From: Diphasiastrum complanatum
Lineage: Eukaryota > Streptophyta > Lycopodiopsida > Lycopodiales > Lycopodiaceae
Assembly: GCA_029204225.1 (NCBI GenBank)
Contig: CM055092.1
Location: forward strand, 73,942,857-74,006,856
Reading direction: 5' to 3'
DNA: 64,000 nucleotides
Shown here piece after piece: positions 59,701-64,000 of this stretch. The notes beneath the pieces were generated by a model. It searched no databases and was not told where the DNA came from. It was given only the letters and a program-made list of their open reading frames with translations. Both the position numbers and the translations under genes were made by a program. How positions within the stretch are numbered: the first letter of the stretch is position 1; the number at the start of each line of letters is the position of its first letter.

Positions 59701-62700
59701 AATTATAACAGTCTTCATATTTTTTGTTCTTTTTCTATTTCCCCTACAGAGCCCCCTATCTTTAACATTAACATATGTACATGTTGTTTATTCTAGTCTG
59801 TAGTGACACACTTATTCATGGATCATTATTAACTTGCACATCATTGTCACTATCATCGACCTATGGTGTACCCAAATTACATCTCGCATACAAGCCCTCT
59901 CTTCTTCAGAAACTGTGCCTTCTAAAAAATCGAACTACCACGAGCTATTAGCAATATCCCACTGGCTCATACCTCCACTTTGTGATACATGTAGAGGTGT
60001 TCTAGCAAGCCCTTTTACACATATTTACAGTACATAATGCAATCGTGATGCCCAAGAATAATTGGCAAAATTTAATTGTGTCGACATCAACAACAACCAC
60101 TAACAAAAAATGTCATTGAATTCCAACTCAAAAAAGATCGCCAATACATGTTTGGCTGATTGCATGGCTCTTACGTGGTGTCCATGTCTGTCTCTACTGC
60201 ATTAATTATCTCCTTCATGTACTATACTTTAAAATCTCCACAACATTTGGCTATTGTCTAGCTTTTGGGCAACTTAATATTTCCTAAAATATAAACTTAA
60301 TATCTATTATTCAATATTAGGCAAATCAAACAAGGCACGACAATCACTCTACACACTTTACTAATATCTTCTTTGTTGTTTCAAGTAAATGCTCGAGCCT
60401 GTTGGTCACCTTTTCCGTGCATGCTCTGAAATCCTTGTTGTTGTTTTGGATTCCCATTTGAGCTCACATAGACAAGAGTGCCATAGCCACCATCTTAAAA
60501 AAAAAAACTAATATTTGCCTTAGAGCATCAAAAAGTATGAAGCTATTCTAAGCCCAAATGGAGCTTGTATTTATTGGATACATTGTTCTTGCCTTCTCGA
60601 AGCATTCCTAGCCCATTATTGGATATACAACCTCTGAATTTTTGCCCATTTCATTGCTCTATTTGTTATACACCAATAGTTCAACCTCTTATTTAATTCT
60701 CTATTTCTTGTCGAGTCCAATATCAAACCTCTTTTTGGCCTTTTCCATTTTTCTATCCACTTTATTCTTTGATACAAAAACCAAACAACAACAATCAAAT
60801 TTCATACGACCTATACCAATACCCAAAATCGATTCCACATTATATGTATCCAATTGGATTCATTTATGCACCTTACGTGACCTTCAACAATATTCTCGCT
60901 ATAAGGGAGTGTGTCAAAGTATACCACTTTGTAAGACTCTTTTTTGGTCTCTTAGAAAAATGCGTTCTAATTTGGCAAGTTCAATATCGCTAAATATGCT
61001 CCTAAAAATTTCAGGATTACATTCAACCAGTTTCTTGGTTTTGTACAGCTTATCCTTAAGCTCTATTGATATTGTTCCAATCTCGTTCAACCTACAAAAA
61101 AAATCAATGCTACCACACCAAGCATATAGCAAATAAACTAATTTCACACAAGAATACGAGTTTGTGGGAAGATCCACATAACCAAAGCCTAGCAAAAAAA
61201 AAGTAGACAATCCCAAGCTAATGTCTATCATAGAATACTACAATAGCTAGAGCATAAAAGCAAATCAATTGATCATCGATACAATAATCCTACAATAAGG
61301 GATGAGGGTGTAACATGGTGACAAAAAAATAAAATCTAGACACCCAACTTTTTAAAAAAATTTTAACCACAATTGCCAACATTCAAAATGGTTTACCAAC
61401 ATATGTTGTCACATTAAATAAAAATTTTGGTCTATTAAAACTCATGACAATTCTAATGAAAGGAATTATTAGGTTATTTTATATATTCAAGTTTATATAT
61501 AGAAAAAATTAAGAAGTAAAACCTTTATTTATATTGAAATTTTAAAATACTCAAAAAAATTTAATATTAATTTTTATCTTTAATATTTTATTTATTTAAA
61601 AATTTTAAACTTAATCAATTAGTTACAAAGTTAAAAATATAGATAATTGCAATATTACATTTTTTCTAATTATCAAACACTTTAAAAAATATTCTTAAAA
61701 TTATACAAAATATTTAAAAATATAATTTTTTTGAAGTACTCTTATTAAAAAACATTAAATATTGACATGCATATCAAAAAATTTCAATATCTACTTAAAA
61801 TACGTAAGATTTCATGATTTGCCTATCTTTCTTAATAAACTTTTCAAGAGTATCATTTGCAAGAGCAGTGTTTGAAATACTACAAGTTATTATCATTTGC
61901 AAAAATAGTATCTTAAATCCTATGTGTTATTTTTATAGTCTCTTTACAAGAACAAACATAAATTTTTTAAAATTTTCAACTATGTTCATCATTTTTTTAA
62001 TAAATTAAATCGTTGAAAATAAAAATTAGATTAATAAACATGATAAACAAAACATATATATTTCTTTCAACACCAACAAAATTAAAAACATAAGACAATA
62101 ACATAATGACATAAATCTCAAATAATAACAATGAAAATAAATTCTAAAATATATATAAACTACGCATCCCAAAAGTCAACAACTTCACTTTGGACATTTT
62201 GTTTTTCAACATGAGTATCAATAAGTGCTATTAGCTCTTATATTTTAGCGGAATGTTGTGGCTCCTTCGACAAGTGTGTGACAAAATCTTCATTATCTAA
62301 AGGCTTTCCTATCTTCCCTACCCGATCTAGACAAAACTGAGAGAGATCTCACTAGCGGAAGGTTGTGGCTCCTTCGACAAAACTATTAGAACCAAGTACT
62401 TGGGATTCTACAATTTGCATGCTGAGGATTCAGTTTTGAAGATGCTAATCCTCTGGTATAATATGCCAATTGTAAACCATTGATGAAACTGTTGTTATAC
62501 TTATATTCTTTAATGATATGATCTTGAAACAGGGACTTGTTGAACCACATAATCCTAGTCTGTGTGTACTACTATTCCTTGAAAAATCATTGACATTTCT
62601 ACTTTTTGCTTAGTTTGAACTTGTAAGTTATGGAGGGAAGAAGTTGATTGGAAATGATTGGAATAGAAAAAGCATGCAAAACTTTGTAAAGAGCAATAAG

Positions 62701-63039
62701 AGAGAAGTAACCTTGATTGAACTTTCGAAAACTTCTGGGTGATGTAAAAAAAAATGGTTGTTTGTTGTTTGTGTTTCCTCATAATGAGAAAGATGAAGAG
62801 ATTGGAGTTTAACCTCATTAAACTTTAGATCGTTCTGTACTCCAGTTCACAGAAGCAGCAAACAACAAAAAGAATAAAATTTTGATGTCTTAATAGCTAT
62901 TGAACTGATGGTGGACAATTGCTCTCTCAAGTATTCACATGACATGCCTCGAGGGCTAGATCCATGATTGATCTAGGATTGGTTGGGAGATTCCTACATG
63001 TCTCAAGTTGTGTTTCTCCTATCCTCATCTTAGGGGTTT
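59701..63039. other. unassigned AT-rich sequence
   Basis: No gene supported on either strand. A minus-strand frame at 61231-60914 (RLNEIGTISIELKDKLYKTKKL...) is protein-like but isolated. 61320-62160 is extremely AT-rich. A 28-bp phrase (TAGCGGAAKGTTGTGGCTCC...) occurs at ~62246 and ~62354. Confidence 0.5.
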
Positions 63040-63412
63040 TCCCTAGTGGTCTTTACACTAACCACTTCACCTCCCAAGCCAAGGTGATTGAATGTAAGAG
63101 AGGAGGGGATCTTGACTTTTGAAATCAGAAAAAACAATGAGGAGATGGGTGAGTTCCAATAGGTAATATACTCTCCAAAAGCTAGAGAATATTTCATCTA
63201 GGATCCCTCTAATCCTATCAAAAGCATTTGACCTCCTATTCTTGCATAAAAGTTGTCAATCACCATGCAAAAGCTCCATAGGTCTAATTAGCGTACCTGG
63301 GTCCTCATAAGATTATTAATTACATTACTGGCCAAGCCCAAAATGACGTGGCGTAACTAATAATCTTATATATTGGAGTACCGGCTGAATCCCACATACT
63401 AGACATGGAGCC
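63040..63412 (-). repeat. diverged relative of the N1 LTR (solo or fragment)
   Basis: It follows the N1 LTR throughout: GAGGAGATGGGTGAGTTCCAA, ATACTCTCC, CTAGGATCCC, TTGACCTCCTATTCTTGCAT, CACCATGCA, GGGTCCTCATAAGATTATTA, AAATGACGTGGCGTAACTAA, GACATGGA. The similarity is clearly lower than between the two N1 LTRs. No partner LTR is visible. Confidence 0.8.
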
Positions 63413-64000
63413 TTAGAATTGGCCTAGTTACACGAATTGTAATAGCCAACACTGCCATGCAAAATTTTCCATGTCCCGAATTTTACTAATATATATTTAT
63501 CATGTGTGTTTCAGGAAAACCGATCCGCCAAAGAAATCCCAAGTCATGAGTCCTAAAGACCATGGAGAATGCAAGTTTAAACAAGAAAAACCAACAATGG
63601 AAAAATAGCTTGACAAGGGCACCGACAAATTATGGAATAATGTCAAGAAAATGAAAATTAACAACAATGGTTTACGTGGAACTTTCAAGGACCGGGGGAA
63701 TGTATAGGGCAAGTCGACAAATTAACAACTCGAGAAATGAAGTGTCGAGGCAATTGTGCGGCATGCGGGTAACACACAACTTGGAAAATGCACATAGGAG
63801 GCCAAATACAACATGATAATATCCCCTACTATAAATAGTAGAGATTGACCTCAACTCACCAAGGGAGTACTAAATGGGACTTGCCAATTAAGGAAGCACA
63901 AGGAGTACCCCCCTCACCATATCCCTTTCAATATCAAGTACGTGATGTCTTATGACAACTTAGTACTAAGGGACTCCTCAAAGACCTACCTCAATCATGT
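63413..64000. other. unassigned sequence at the right edge
   Basis: No coding motif recognised on either strand. Confidence 0.5.

Noticed and set aside
60914-61231. 105-codon minus-strand frame as an exon
   Set aside because: Isolated, no family recognised, no convincing neighbouring exons.

Overview
The window is nuclear DNA from a land plant, very probably a vascular plant with a large, repeat-rich genome. The signs are one spliced host gene with GT-AG introns and a 10-kb intron, Ty1/copia and Ty3/gypsy retrotransposons in several states of decay, tRNA-iMet primer-binding sites (TGGTATCAGAG), a LINE fragment, and long (CT)n/(GA)n arrays. I see no bacterial genes, rRNA, tRNA or CRISPR array. 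The sequence does not fix the species.

The only host gene I can reconstruct is on the minus strand (29180 to 15517). It has a 5' UTR exon and six coding exons that join in phase to a 264-residue, single-RRM protein of the plant nuclear-speckle RNA-binding (NSR/RBP1-like) type. Its fifth intron (16291-26368, 10,078 bp) splits the RRM. That intron holds dinucleotide arrays, a duplicated CT-rich block, a decayed hypothetical gene and a deleted copia element (C1, 20993-25605, with a 5-bp target duplication). Its 5' UTR intron carries about six copies of a ~130-bp tandem repeat.

The rest is mostly retrotransposon. Left edge (1-6907, + strand): gypsy element G1, with the integrase tail, a 24-bp minisatellite, a long post-integrase ORF, an LTR, then a leader and a stub of pol. 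7-15 kb: AT-rich sequence with short tandem duplications and a copia scrap. 29.9-31.2 kb: decayed chromovirus-like pol. 31.7-47.2 kb (- strand): gypsy element G2 (pol plus a post-integrase ORF), interrupted by a 7.2-kb non-coding LTR element N1 (33034-40212) that itself contains a LINE scrap. 47.2-52.1 kb: copia C2 (+). 52.5-55.8 kb: copia C3 (+), with (CT)60 inside its RNase H. 56.2-59.7 kb (- strand): gypsy element G3. 59.7-64 kb: AT-rich, non-coding, with a diverged relative of the N1 LTR.

The most interesting signal is shared by G1, G2 and G3. In all three gypsy elements, integrase is followed on the same strand by a large accessory reading frame ending in the same C-terminal domain: a P-x(0-1)-W start, then [VI][DN]P[FY]Y.P, then A[RH]LYYR.A. 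The last two motifs are about 104 codons apart in all three copies. In G1 and G2 this domain follows an N-terminal helical domain, a Pro/Ser/Thr-rich linker and a coiled coil. The copies have diverged strongly in DNA but keep the order, spacing and motifs, which suggests selection on a protein I cannot assign to a known function.
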